A stretch of DNA of 56,319 bases from a virus, in the IMG/VR virus record IMGVR_UViG_3300020478_000009, positions 1 through 56,319 of that record, one strand, 5' to 3'. The stretch's first letter is position 1, and the number at the start of each line of letters is the position of its first letter. The position numbers were made by a program, and so were the translations under genes. The notes below the pieces were generated by a model. It ran no database searches. It saw nothing but the letters and a program-made list of their open reading frames with translations, and was not told the origin of the DNA. Shown here in pieces: positions 30,007 to 38,028 of this stretch.

Positions 30007-30241
30007 ATCAAACATTAAACGAAGCTATTTATTAAATGAGATTGATGGAAAAGTTGGCGCAATTTACATGATTGAGCAAGGCCCCGGTTTCTTACGAGAC
30101 TGGGTTCTTGGTTGGGAAGGTTGGATTCCTACAAACCAGATTTCAGATTGGCGTATTGGGGAACGTGATTTTGATGAGATTACGCGCAAAGAAGCTAAAG
30201 AAGCGGCTAAAAGTTTAGGTTTAGGAAAGTACGTTAAGTAA
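29999..30241 (+). CDS. Small hypothetical protein, 80 residues
   Basis: Basic protein with two W-rich strands (F-L-R-D-W-V-L-G-W-E-G-W-I-P) and a helical Lys/Ala end. Last gene of the inserted early block; a head promoter follows. Unknown. Confidence 0.55.
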   Translation: MPRSNIKRSYLLNEIDGKVGAIYMIEQGPGFLRDWVLGWEGWIPTNQISDWRIGERDFDEITRKEAKEAAKSLGLGKYVK

Positions 30242-30264
30242 TAACTCTGGCTCTTCTCAGTTGA

Positions 30265-30270
30265 TATTAT
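30265..30270 (+). promoter_or_regulatory. Putative -10 box for the head operon
   Basis: TATTAT ends 7 bases before the ATG at 30278, with no ribosome-binding site in between, matching the leaderless geometry seen at other phage promoters. No GCTATA element upstream, so it is probably a different (late) class. Confidence 0.45.
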
Positions 30271-30277
30271 TGTGTTT

Positions 30278-31510
30278 ATGCCTTATTCAATTACCAGTAA
30301 CCACAAAGATTGCTCAACGTTTGCAGTTGTTAAAGACGATGATGGTAAGTTGATGGGGTGTCATGAAACACGTGAAGCGGCTAAAAGACAGATAGCCGCA
30401 TTGTACGCATCTGAAGGAGCGAGCATGGAAAAAGCAACCAAGACTGATGATGGTAACGAATATCCTGCTAAAGCTTATGCGTATGTTCCTGATGCTGAGA
30501 AACCTTCAACATGGAAGTTACGTCTTTGGCAAACCCCTGAGATGGGAGTAACACGTAGGCAAGTTGGTTTAGCGATAGCCGCTTTAGGTAAAGGATATAG
30601 AGGAAACAGAGTGCGAATACCTTCTGGTGATCTTCCGGCTGTTAAAAATCGAGTGTTGAATGCGTGGTTGGATGTTCACCCTGAGATGAATCGTAGTGAT
30701 GCTCCCAGAGTTCTTTTAGCTAGTCGCATGACTGTAGCTACTCCTGCTGATAAGCGTCTTTACGACAAAGGGCATAACGACTGGCAGAGCGATTCAATGA
30801 CTTTGTTGCTTATGGCTTATCGTGAAATGCTGAATCATCCTAATTGTGAAGAGTTGCTTGAACCTCTTATGGAACTCATTCACATGAAGCAAGACATCAT
30901 GTTAGAAGCAATGGAAATTGAACTGGATGAAGAAGAAGACTATGAATATGCTCTTGAGCAACCCACGTTGGAAAGAATTAAAAGAGCGTCATTAAGACAG
31001 TTGACCAAATGGATTAACGGCATGGATAAGATGGGCGATTCTCGCGATGTCGCTGTGTTAAGAGCTTACGTTGAAGCAGAGATTAAGAGTCGAATAAACA
31101 AAGCTGGTTTCGTTGTAGAAAAAGCTGAAGCTAAACGTTACACACTAGGTCCGGTGTACGTGCCAAACGTTGAAGATGCTCATGGAGAGTTCACAGATGA
31201 TGACACTTTACAGGAAGCACTTTGGGGATGGATGCAAAAAGATGATCGTTCCATTTACTTGCAACATTCTGAAACTAAAGCAGGAGAGTTTGTTGAACTA
31301 TTAACATGGCCTTTCGCAATGAAAGCAGAGATGAGTTTGCCTGATCAAGAAGCTCAAGAGTTTGAGTTTCCCGCAAACACACCTTTCATGGGTGTTATAT
31401 GGGAACCTTGGGCATGGGAGCTTGTACAGCAAGGAGAGCTTCGTGGTTACTCAATCGGAGGAACGGCTCGCAGGGTTGAAGCGGATCTAGGTGAACTGGT
31501 TTCTGCGTGA
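30278..31510 (+). CDS. XkdF-like phage protease
   Basis: A 410-residue protein. The C-terminal third (about 283-400) matches XkdF-type putative phage serine proteases: L-G-P-V-Y-V-P-N-V-E-D-A-H-G-E-F, V-E-L-L-T-W-P-F and L-R-G-Y-S-I-G-G-T. The N-terminus (S-N-H-K-D-C-S-T-F-A-V-V-K) and a middle part with R-L-W-Q-T-P-E resemble extensions that appear in many phage head operons. It would process head proteins during maturation. The catalytic residues are not certain from sequence. Precedes scaffold and capsid genes. Confidence 0.75.
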   Translation: MPYSITSNHKDCSTFAVVKDDDGKLMGCHETREAAKRQIAALYASEGASMEKATKTDDGNEYPAKAYAYVPDAEKPSTWKLRLWQTPEMGVTRRQVGLAIAALGKGYRGNRVRIPSGDLPAVKNRVLNAWLDVHPEMNRSDAPRVLLASRMTVATPADKRLYDKGHNDWQSDSMTLLLMAYREMLNHPNCEELLEPLMELIHMKQDIMLEAMEIELDEEEDYEYALEQPTLERIKRASLRQLTKWINGMDKMGDSRDVAVLRAYVEAEIKSRINKAGFVVEKAEAKRYTLGPVYVPNVEDAHGEFTDDDTLQEALWGWMQKDDRSIYLQHSETKAGEFVELLTWPFAMKAEMSLPDQEAQEFEFPANTPFMGVIWEPWAWELVQQGELRGYSIGGTARRVEADLGELVSA

Positions 31511-31698
31511 ATGCCATTATCAATAGCTGGATTGAACAGCTTAAAAGATACGAGAAGCTCGTAGCTACTTTCGATGGTCAAGTAGAAATTCGTCTTTATG
31601 CGAACAAAGGTTCGGTTCGTAAACGACCAATGATTGTTCTTAATGGGGGAAGCCAACCAACAGAAAATGTATTAAACACTACCACTAGCGCAGAATAA
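31507..31698 (+). CDS. Hypothetical protein, 63 residues
   Basis: ATGA overlap with the XkdF-like gene. An amphipathic helix followed by a basic strand region (R-L-Y-A-N-K-G-S-V-R-K-R-P). Unknown; context suggests a head-assembly accessory. Confidence 0.5.
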   Translation: MNAIINSWIEQLKRYEKLVATFDGQVEIRLYANKGSVRKRPMIVLNGGSQPTENVLNTTTSAE

Positions 31699-31700
31699 GC

Positions 31701-31706
31701 TATAGT
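31701..31706 (+). promoter_or_regulatory. -10 box upstream of the capsid operon
   Basis: AGCTATAGTCTAATAC has TATAGT, the same -10 as the portal promoter. The start of a 10-codon ORF lies 21 bases downstream, followed by a terminator-like hairpin before the scaffold gene. Confidence 0.5.
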
Positions 31707-31727
31707 CTAATACAAGGTCATTAACCT

Positions 31728-31760
31728 ATGGCCGGAAAACAGAGGCAAGCCCAAGGGTGA
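31728..31760 (+). other. Ten-codon leader ORF before a hairpin
   Basis: ATG at 31728 reads M-A-G-K-Q-R-Q-A-Q-G-stop, with its TGA (31758-31760) inside the 5' arm of the hairpin at 31756. An upstream mini-ORF that ends in a hairpin stem is the layout of a translational attenuator. There is no strong ribosome-binding site, so translation is unproven. Confidence 0.4.
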
Positions 31761-31785
31761 AAGCGGATAATGCTTTCACCTTTTT
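31756..31785 (+). terminator. Terminator-like hairpin before the scaffold gene
   Basis: GGTGAAAGC (31756-31764) pairs perfectly with GCTTTCACC (31772-31780) around GGATAAT, then TTTTT. This is a classical intrinsic terminator, yet the scaffold, decoration and capsid genes start 8 bases later, so it is likely an attenuator, a processing site, or the end of one transcript with partial read-through. Confidence 0.7.
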
Positions 31786-31792
31786 GATTTAT

Positions 31793-32542
31793 ATGGCAAA
31801 GAAACTTAAGAAATTAACAGAGCTAGACATAGTAGAAGCATCCGGGGTGGATCATCCCGCACATCTCCATGAGGGATGGCTTCTTATGAAAAGCTTGGAT
31901 GACGTTCTAGATGAAGCCGATGCTATTGAATCAGCGGATGACTCACTTGATGACACGGAGGTAATAACCGTGAGTGAAGAAACTGTGGAGGCTGAAGCCG
32001 AAGAAGAGGCAACCGAAGAAGCAACAGAGCCGGAAGCCGTTGAAGCTATTCCTGAAACTGAGGAAGCAGTCGAGCCTGAGCCAGTAATGGCATCGGTTGA
32101 CTCTCCTGAAGATTTCAAGAAAGAACTAACGGATTTACGGAAACGTGCTGAGGACGCTGAAACTTTAGCTAAAGCACTTCAACATGAGCGAGCCGTAGAA
32201 AAAGCAGAAGACCGTGTACACGGTTGGAGCTACCTTCCACAAATGACAGAAGACTTCACTAAGTCTCTTGTTACTTTGAGGGAGACTTTGCCAACAGAAG
32301 CAGAAGCAGTTGAAAAGGTATTGGATGCCGCTAACGCTTTGTTGTCAGAGAACGTTTCTATGACTCCACTGGGAACCGATGGTGAACTAAGCGAAGAGAG
32401 TGCTTTCGGGCAACTCGAAGCTATGGCTAAAGCCGCAGTAGCAGACGGAGAATTTTCTTCTTATGTTGATGCGCTTCAGCATGTTTCCATCAGTAATCCT
32501 GATTTATACGAAACACATAGAACAGAGATGGGGAGAGGCTAA
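31793..32542 (+). CDS. Capsid scaffolding-like protein
   Basis: A 249-residue protein starting M-A-K-K-L-K-K. The segment V-E-A-S-G-V-D-H-P-A-H-L-H-E-G-W is a known start of phage head-operon proteins. Residues 50-110 are very acidic (E/A repeats), followed by coiled coil (D-L-R-K-R-A-E-D-A-E-T-L-A-K-A-L), the plan of scaffolds that guide capsid assembly. Directly upstream of decoration and capsid genes. No ribosome-binding site, only T-rich DNA, precedes the ATG. Confidence 0.7.
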   Translation: MAKKLKKLTELDIVEASGVDHPAHLHEGWLLMKSLDDVLDEADAIESADDSLDDTEVITVSEETVEAEAEEEATEEATEPEAVEAIPETEEAVEPEPVMASVDSPEDFKKELTDLRKRAEDAETLAKALQHERAVEKAEDRVHGWSYLPQMTEDFTKSLVTLRETLPTEAEAVEKVLDAANALLSENVSMTPLGTDGELSEESAFGQLEAMAKAAVADGEFSSYVDALQHVSISNPDLYETHRTEMGRG

Positions 32543-32931
32543 TGGCGGCATACGAAGGCGCACAATTAAGAGAAGGCACTTTAAAAGCCGCCGCGGACCT
32601 ATCAAGTAAGCAGTATCATTTCGTTAAACTAGCTTCGGCTACAACAGTTAACGTATGCACTGCGATTACTGATGTCCCAATCGGCATCCTTCAGAATGAT
32701 CCCGAATCCGGCGAAACTGCTGTCATTACTATTTTTGGTATTTCCAAAATGGTAGCTGATGGCACTATTGCGGCTGGCAACATTATCGGCACCAGTGCTG
32801 ATTCTCAAGCTGACGCTATCGCCGCCGGAACTGACACAACCGTCTACACGATGGGATGTGCAATCGGGGCCGCATCAGCAGGTGAAACATTCACAATGTT
32901 TCTCAACCCGACTTTCGGTCGCGCGGCTTAA
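32542..32931 (+). CDS. DUF2190-type capsid decoration protein
   Basis: A 129-residue beta-rich protein: V-K-L-A-S-A-T-T-V-N, D-V-P-I-G-I-L-Q-N, G-I-S-K-M-V-A-D-G-T-I-A-A-G and F-L-N-P-T match the small capsid decoration family that sits before the capsid gene and stabilises the head surface. Overlaps the scaffold stop (TAATG). Confidence 0.8.
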   Translation: MAAYEGAQLREGTLKAAADLSSKQYHFVKLASATTVNVCTAITDVPIGILQNDPESGETAVITIFGISKMVADGTIAAGNIIGTSADSQADAIAAGTDTTVYTMGCAIGAASAGETFTMFLNPTFGRAA

Positions 32932-32943
32932 GGAGGATAACTA

Positions 32944-33891
32944 ATGCCACAACCAACTCAATCAGACGTACACGTAGACGCGATACTGACAAATATGTCA
33001 GTAGCTTACATGCAGGAAAACTATGCTTTTGTTGCATCTAACGCATTCCCTACAGTAAACGTCAATAAACAATCGGACAAATACTTCACCTATACACAGG
33101 CTGATTTCTTCCGTGACCAAGTACAACTTCGTGCCGATGGCACAGAGTCCGCTGGTACCGGATACGGCTTGAGTACAGCTACCTATTCAACAGCGGTTTA
33201 TGCTTTGCATAAAGACATTGGTGATCAGGTTCGTGAAAACTCCGATAGCCCACTTAATCCTGATATGGATGCCACACGCTTCTTGTCTCAGCAAATGCTG
33301 ATTCGCCAAGAAGTTGACTGGGCATCTTCAGCTTTCACAACTGGTGTTTGGGGTACTGATAGTACACCATCAACCTTGTGGAGCGCATCAGGTTCGACAC
33401 CAATCAGTGATGTTCAAGCAGGAATTAATACTGTCCTTTCTAATACAGGTTATGTACCAAATACTTTGGTCATGTCCTATGCAGTTTGGTCAATCCTGAA
33501 GAACCACTCAGATGTTGTTGATCGGTATAAGTACACATCATCCGACTCAATCACCACTGACCTTCTTGCTAAGGTTCTTGGTGTTGACAAGGTACACGTA
33601 ATGGCAGGCACATATAACACCGCCGCTGAGGGAGCAACCGCTTCATACTCACAAATCGGTGATAAAGATGCTCTGCTTTGCTACGTGGCTCCAAGTGCAG
33701 GTCTTATGACACCTAGCGCTGGTTACAACTTTGTTTGGAACGGCGTTGGTGGAGGACTCGGTACTAGCACCGCTATCAGCAGATTCCGTATGGATCATCT
33801 ACGTGCTGACAGAATAGAAATTCAGAGTGCATGGGACTTTAAAGTAGTTTCATCACCTCTTGGATACTTCTTCTCTAACTGCGTAGCCTGA
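32944..33891 (+). CDS. Major capsid protein
   Basis: A 315-residue HK97-fold capsid candidate with a strong AAGGAGG 5-11 bases before its ATG. Recognisable parts are Y-A-F-V-A-S-N-A-F-P-T-V-N-V at the N-arm, D-I-G-D-Q-V-R-E-N-S, a helix V-D-W-A-S-S-A-F and the C-terminal D-H-L-R-A-D-R-I-E-I-Q-S-A-W-D-F. The order XkdF, scaffold, DUF2190, this gene and connectors is the standard head module. No long maturation N-domain is present. The terminator at 33908 follows. Confidence 0.85.
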   Translation: MPQPTQSDVHVDAILTNMSVAYMQENYAFVASNAFPTVNVNKQSDKYFTYTQADFFRDQVQLRADGTESAGTGYGLSTATYSTAVYALHKDIGDQVRENSDSPLNPDMDATRFLSQQMLIRQEVDWASSAFTTGVWGTDSTPSTLWSASGSTPISDVQAGINTVLSNTGYVPNTLVMSYAVWSILKNHSDVVDRYKYTSSDSITTDLLAKVLGVDKVHVMAGTYNTAAEGATASYSQIGDKDALLCYVAPSAGLMTPSAGYNFVWNGVGGGLGTSTAISRFRMDHLRADRIEIQSAWDFKVVSSPLGYFFSNCVA

Positions 33892-33907
33892 TTCATCAGG
33901 TAAACCT

Positions 33908-33955
33908 AAACGAACGGCTGAGGGTCGGTTTTGTGCCGGCTCTCGGCTTTCGTTT
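33908..33955 (+). terminator. Hairpin after the capsid gene
   Basis: The stem 33917-33928 with 33936-33947 (12 pairs, three wobble) is extended outward by AAACGAA (33908-33914) with TTCGTTT (33949-33955); the 3' arm runs into TTTTATT. A strong intrinsic terminator, probably leaky, that would raise capsid mRNA over downstream genes. Confidence 0.75.
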
Positions 33956-33970
33956 TATTAAGGAGTAAAA

Positions 33971-34444
33971 ATGGCTTGGACTTATAGCGGAGATCCTGAC
34001 TCTAGCGCTCTTGACGCTATTCGTTTTCTCTGCGGTGATACAGACACTAACGATCAGCTTCTCGCTAATGAAGAAATAAGTTGGATAAATAAAGAAGTGA
34101 CAGGTAGCACTACAGCTACAACTGGTTTATACGATGCGGCTTACCGTTGTTGCTTGCTTATAGCTTCTAAGTTTTCACGCATGGCTGACAAAGCTGTCGG
34201 TGATTTGCGTGTTGATATGTCACAGAAAGCAAAATCTTATCGTGATCAAGCCGCTGAATTAAAAGAACTCGCAAGCCGTGAAGGGCTTGTACCCACTCCT
34301 TACTCCGGAGGTATGACCATCAGCGATAAAGACATTGACGCTGAAGATTCAAACATGGTTCAACCTTCTTTCTATCAAGGGCAATTCAACAACCCCGGTG
34401 CAGTCGTGGGAAACAGAGAGTACTGGCCCGGATCGGATAACTAA
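33971..34444 (+). CDS. Head-tail connector (adaptor) protein
   Basis: A 157-residue helical protein: A-L-D-A-I-R-F-L-C-G-D-T-D, D-E-E-I-S-W-I-like stretch, Y-D-A-A-Y-R-C-C-L-L-I-A-S-K-F, and D-M-S-Q-K-A-K-S-Y-R-D. This is the pattern of gp6/gp15-type adaptors that ring the portal. Ribosome-binding site AAGGAGTAAA. Confidence 0.75.
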   Translation: MAWTYSGDPDSSALDAIRFLCGDTDTNDQLLANEEISWINKEVTGSTTATTGLYDAAYRCCLLIASKFSRMADKAVGDLRVDMSQKAKSYRDQAAELKELASREGLVPTPYSGGMTISDKDIDAEDSNMVQPSFYQGQFNNPGAVVGNREYWPGSDN

Positions 34445-34806
34445 TGACTGCTACAAATGTTCAGTTTTTAACCGATATCAAAAACGATATGACACCCGAC
34501 ACGGTGGATATTCGCACTACTTCAACTCTCAACAATTACGGCGAGCGTTCTTTTAGTGGAGGCGCTACTACTTACGATGCTTACGTGGAGAAATCCAACG
34601 AGGTTATTCGTAATGAGAACGAGGAACGCATCGCAGAGTACAAAGTATTTATCCCTGATGCTTCTTTGAATATCAACCCTGAAGACCAGATTACGTTACC
34701 TGCACCAGTTTCGGCTGTGCGCCCCATTATTAAGGTGGAACGCAGGACAGACAATTTCGGACAGCAGTGTGTTGTTGTTTATTGCGGAAGGAACACGCGT
34801 GGCTAA
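34444..34806 (+). CDS. Head closure/stopper-like protein
   Basis: A 120-residue beta-rich protein between adaptor and gp10-like genes, the position of the head-completion stopper. V-F-I-P-D-A-S-L-N-I-N-P-E-D-Q-I-T-L-P is typical of this class. Function assigned by order and general pattern. Confidence 0.65.
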   Translation: MTATNVQFLTDIKNDMTPDTVDIRTTSTLNNYGERSFSGGATTYDAYVEKSNEVIRNENEERIAEYKVFIPDASLNINPEDQITLPAPVSAVRPIIKVERRTDNFGQQCVVVYCGRNTRG

Positions 34807-35239
34807 GTTTTCGTCTGATTTTGAGATTGATGTTTCTCAATTTGAGAAAGGCATGAACTGGTTAGACAGTGTTGGTACGCGAGCCGCTCAAGCTTTATTC
34901 AGGGAAGCTACACGAATTGAATCTGATGTGATACCTAGAGTTCCTGTAGCTACTGGTTATTTAAAATCAACAGTTAGCCATGAACCTAACGTTCCACCAG
35001 TTGATCTTCCTGCGACTGGAAGATTCCAAATGGATATAACAGTAGGTGATGCAGATACGCCTTATGCGAAAGAAGTCCACGAAACCGCTGGTATACCTAA
35101 TCGGGGTTACGCGTGGAATCCAGTAGACAAAGTGGTTTACCAAAAATCAGGTGAAGGAAAGTTTTTAGAACGCCCTGTTATGGAAGCGGCTAAAGGAATG
35201 GAAATGAGATTAAAGCGAGACATTGAAGGATTGTTATGA
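34799..35239 (+). CDS. HK97 gp10-like tail-completion protein
   Basis: A 146-residue protein starting at GTG 34799 after GCGGAAGGAA. P-V-A-T-G-Y-L-K-S-T-V, Y-A-K-E-V-H-E-T-A and K-F-L-E-R-P-V-M-E-A match the gp10 family that joins head and tail. Overlaps both neighbours. Confidence 0.78.
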   Translation: MAKFSSDFEIDVSQFEKGMNWLDSVGTRAAQALFREATRIESDVIPRVPVATGYLKSTVSHEPNVPPVDLPATGRFQMDITVGDADTPYAKEVHETAGIPNRGYAWNPVDKVVYQKSGEGKFLERPVMEAAKGMEMRLKRDIEGLL

Positions 35240-35643
35240 GCGTTCTTGATGAAGTCGGCACTTATCTTGCCGCAAATGTAAGCGATACAACTCTCACACT
35301 GGGAACAAATCTTTTCTTGGGAAGGCTTCCTGATTCTCCTGATACTTGCGTTTCGCTTCAGGAGACTGGTGGTTTAGCTCCAGTAGATACAATGTCAGAT
35401 AACACGGCACCTGTTATGGAACGCCCGACAATACAAGTTTTAGTAAGAGCAGTAGCTTATTCAGATGGAAGAGCTTTAATTAAAGATTGTTTCGATAAAG
35501 CTAATCTAGTCTGTAACGAAGATTTATCTAGCGTGCGGTATGAACGCATTGAAGCGATTCAATCACCGTTTCCTGTTTACCGGGATAGCCAAGACCGAGC
35601 CGTATTTTCTGTAAACTTTATTTGTCATAAGACTATTTCATAA
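35236..35643 (+). CDS. Tail terminator-like protein
   Basis: A 135-residue alpha/beta protein: N-L-F-L-G-R-L-P-D-S-P-D-T-C-V-S-L, R-P-T-I-Q-V-L-V-R and a C-terminal strand. Such proteins cap the tail tube at the head end. ATGA overlap with the gp10-like gene. Assigned by pattern and gene order. Confidence 0.72.
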   Translation: MSVLDEVGTYLAANVSDTTLTLGTNLFLGRLPDSPDTCVSLQETGGLAPVDTMSDNTAPVMERPTIQVLVRAVAYSDGRALIKDCFDKANLVCNEDLSSVRYERIEAIQSPFPVYRDSQDRAVFSVNFICHKTIS

Positions 35644-35906
35644 TGTCCCTACTTGATCCTTATGGTGAAAACACTAAACCTGAACACAAACGTTTAACAC
35701 GGCTTAAAGTCAGGTGTGGTAATTGTGGAAGGCTGTTAGCTGAACGAGTAACAGCGCCTTGGACTATTAAATGTTCACGTTGTAAATGTGTTAACGAATC
35801 GGCTCCTTCGATACCGGCTCCTAAAGAATTGTCTGAAGAAGCGGCTTTAAAAGTAACTACTGCTCGAAAAGAATCTATAAATAACTCAGAGAGGTCAAAC
35901 AAGTGA
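35643..35906 (+). CDS. Com-like zinc-finger protein
   Basis: An 87-residue protein with R-C-G-N-C-G-R-L-L-A and I-K-C-S-R-C-K-C-V-N, the two CxxC pairs of Com-like (Mu Com) zinc fingers. Mu Com activates translation by binding mRNA; a similar role on this operon is possible. Starts in TAATG overlap with the tail terminator gene. Confidence 0.65.
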   Translation: MSLLDPYGENTKPEHKRLTRLKVRCGNCGRLLAERVTAPWTIKCSRCKCVNESAPSIPAPKELSEEAALKVTTARKESINNSERSNK

Positions 35907-35930
35907 TAAAGTTTGAGAGAACTTACATCA

Positions 35931-35963
35931 GTGACCTTCGTGTCCGCATGTGACCTTCGTGTC
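35931..35963 (+). repeat. Short direct repeat GTGACCTTCGTGTC x2
   Basis: The 14-base unit occurs at 35931-35944 and 35950-35963, 19 bases apart, in the 101-base gap between the zinc-finger gene and the next gene (AAGGAGG at 35998-36004). The 19-base period could place two copies of a DNA-binding protein near the same face of the helix. Possible operator. Confidence 0.6.
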
Positions 35964-36007
35964 TTATTTGGTTAGGCGTAAAGTCTCATGCACTATAAGG
36001 AGGCAAG

Positions 36008-36379
36008 ATGCCTAAGTATATTGTGACAGGAGGAGAACACGGAACCTCCGGTATTAACTATAAAGATGAACGTTACGAACCCGGAGATACCGTTGAAATA
36101 GCTAATCCTAAAGGGCTTTGGTTAATCAAAGAAGGCTACCTCGAATTAGCATCTGAAGCTGAAAAGCGTAAAACTGCTGAAGCTAAAGCAGAAGCAGAAG
36201 AAAAAGCTAAAGCTGATGCTCAAATTGAAGCTGAAGAACAGCTTGAACGTGCAAGAAACGACAAAGGACATTTTATTCCTGATGATCCTTCTACTCCTGA
36301 TGTAAATGAAGCTTATGTAACCAAAGAAGAAGCTGAAGCTCCTGAAGAAGCTGACGCTGAAACAACAGGAGGTAAGTAA
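36008..36379 (+). CDS. Tail-module hypothetical protein with charged helix
   Basis: A 123-residue protein. Residues 1-45 form a small beta domain (Y-E-P-G-D-T-V-E-I), then a long Glu/Lys/Ala helix and an acidic disordered end. Such proteins commonly precede tail-tube genes; its function is unknown. Confidence 0.6.
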   Translation: MPKYIVTGGEHGTSGINYKDERYEPGDTVEIANPKGLWLIKEGYLELASEAEKRKTAEAKAEAEEKAKADAQIEAEEQLERARNDKGHFIPDDPSTPDVNEAYVTKEEAEAPEEADAETTGGK

Positions 36380-37140
36380 TGCCAACATTTGTTCATGGTA
36401 AAGGAACCAAGGTTTATGTTGATGAGTTTGATTTGTCAACATATTTCCAGTCCGCAGACGTAACGTTAGAAAACGCAACATCAGATATAACTGCTTTTGG
36501 AGCTACTTCACGTTCGTTTCTTTTGGGATTAGCTAATGGCACTCTTTCATTAGGTGGAATGTGGTCAGGTGATACTGATGGTTCTGACGAAGAACTTCAA
36601 GCTCTACTGGGAAGCACCACGACACCAGTCGTGACAGTTTGTGAAGATGCTGGAACTATAGGCAATTCATCGACAGTCGCTAAAGCACACGAAACGAGTT
36701 ACACGATTTCTAATCCAGTGGGTGACGTTTCAACGATTACCGCTGATTTTCAGGGATCAACTGATGCAGTAAGTAATCTTACTTATGGTGTAGCAGGCGC
36801 AAAGCAGTTAACAACTGGCGCTTCGATAGCTTTTGGTTCGCTGGGTAATCTCACAGGTGTAGATAACAGTGCTTCAAGCACTAATGGTGGTGTAGGAGTT
36901 CTTCATGTGCCTGCAAATACTATTGGTGGTGGCGCAACAACAATAAAAATTCAACATGATTCATCCTCCGGCTTCGGCTCGGCGGCTGATCTCATAACGT
37001 TCACATCTGTCGGGGCTTCGACCAAGACAAGTGAGATGGTAGCCGTATCGGGAACAATAAATCGTTACGTTCGAGCTACTGCAAGTACAGCCGGAAGTTC
37101 CGGCGCAATCACCTTTATGGTGTCGTTAGCAAGGTTCTAG
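36379..37140 (+). CDS. Major tail tube protein, copy 1 (extended)
   Basis: A 253-residue beta-rich protein. Its N-terminal half (M-P-T-F-V-H-G-K, T-A-F-G-A-T-S-R-S-F, S-N-P-V-G-D-V) is shared with the next gene and matches actinophage-like tail tube proteins. The extra C-terminal region (about 140-253) looks like a surface-exposed Ig-like domain. Tube subunits polymerise around the tape measure. Confidence 0.75.
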   Translation: MPTFVHGKGTKVYVDEFDLSTYFQSADVTLENATSDITAFGATSRSFLLGLANGTLSLGGMWSGDTDGSDEELQALLGSTTTPVVTVCEDAGTIGNSSTVAKAHETSYTISNPVGDVSTITADFQGSTDAVSNLTYGVAGAKQLTTGASIAFGSLGNLTGVDNSASSTNGGVGVLHVPANTIGGGATTIKIQHDSSSGFGSAADLITFTSVGASTKTSEMVAVSGTINRYVRATASTAGSSGAITFMVSLARF

Positions 37141-37151
37141 GAGGACTATAA

Positions 37152-37559
37152 ATGCCAACATTTGTACACGGTAAGTCAACTGACTTTGAGCTTGATGATA
37201 CAGGCGGAACTTCACGTTCGCTTGCTAACACGCTCACTTCAGTAGATTTTCCTGAAACTATAGATACAGCCGAAACAACTGCTTTCGGTGCAACTTCACG
37301 TTCATATATCGTGGGGCTTCGTTCAGCAACCATTTCAGTCTCAGGACTGTGGGATGCCACTGTTGATGGTTACATCATAGGAACAGAGCCAACAAGTAGG
37401 AGCTTTATATTTGGTCCTGCTGGTAGCACAAGTGGTAATGTGAAATACACAGGTGAGTGTATTCTCACTAATTATTCAATCAGCAATCCTGTAGGCGATG
37501 TGGTGACATACACCCTTGATCTTCAGGTAACTGGTGATGTCACAAGAGGAACTTATTAA
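37152..37559 (+). CDS. Tail tube protein, copy 2 (short paralogue)
   Basis: A 135-residue paralogue of the preceding protein: same M-P-T-F-V-H-G-K start, T-A-F-G-A-T-S-R-S-Y and I-S-N-P-V-G-D-V, but no C-terminal domain. Preceded by AGGAGG. Two tube proteins may be mixed in the tail, or one may be a minor, decorated form. Confidence 0.75.
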   Translation: MPTFVHGKSTDFELDDTGGTSRSLANTLTSVDFPETIDTAETTAFGATSRSYIVGLRSATISVSGLWDATVDGYIIGTEPTSRSFIFGPAGSTSGNVKYTGECILTNYSISNPVGDVVTYTLDLQVTGDVTRGTY

Positions 37560-37596
37560 AATAAGTAATTAACAACTAGACGAAGGAGTGACCGAA

Positions 37597-38028
37597 GTGT
37601 CCAAACTTAGTGAAAAAATTAAAGCTGTCGATGACAGCAGTGTTACATTGTATGAGATTCCCGAATGGGGAGTCACAGTAGAAATCCGTTCAATTACGGC
37701 TAGATCACGCGCACGTTTCTTTGCGGAAATATCTAACGAAGATGGTACGGTTGGTTTCAACGCTGATCCTGACCGTATTGAAGGCATGTGGTGGCACGTT
37801 ATTTCTAAAACTTGTTTCGATCCTGAAAACGGCGAACCTGTTTTTGAAGATGGCGATAAAGAATGGCTATTTGAACGTAACGCACTTGTAATAAACCAAC
37901 TAGCTGAACAGTGTATGGCTGTTTCCGGATTAACAGGAGATGCCATTGATGAAGCGGGAAAAGTCTCCTTGGTTTCCCCAACCGACAAGGATGGAGAAAC
38001 CCCGAAAGACGATTCTACTTCAGGTTAG
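37597..38028 (+). CDS. Tail assembly chaperone, short form
   Basis: A 143-residue gpG-like chaperone for tape-measure assembly. Y-E-I-P-E-W-G-V-T-V-E-I-R and W-W-H-V-I-S-K-T-C-F-D-P match the family. GTG start after GAAGGAG; GTG 37588 is an alternative. It ends at 38028 in frame zero; a -1 shift near 38000 continues into the second domain. Confidence 0.8.
   Translation: MSKLSEKIKAVDDSSVTLYEIPEWGVTVEIRSITARSRARFFAEISNEDGTVGFNADPDRIEGMWWHVISKTCFDPENGEPVFEDGDKEWLFERNALVINQLAEQCMAVSGLTGDAIDEAGKVSLVSPTDKDGETPKDDSTSG

Noticed and set aside
31757-31792. GTG 31757 as the scaffold start
   Set aside because: The codon lies in the stem of the terminator-like hairpin; ATG 31793 gives the expected M-A-K-K-L start.
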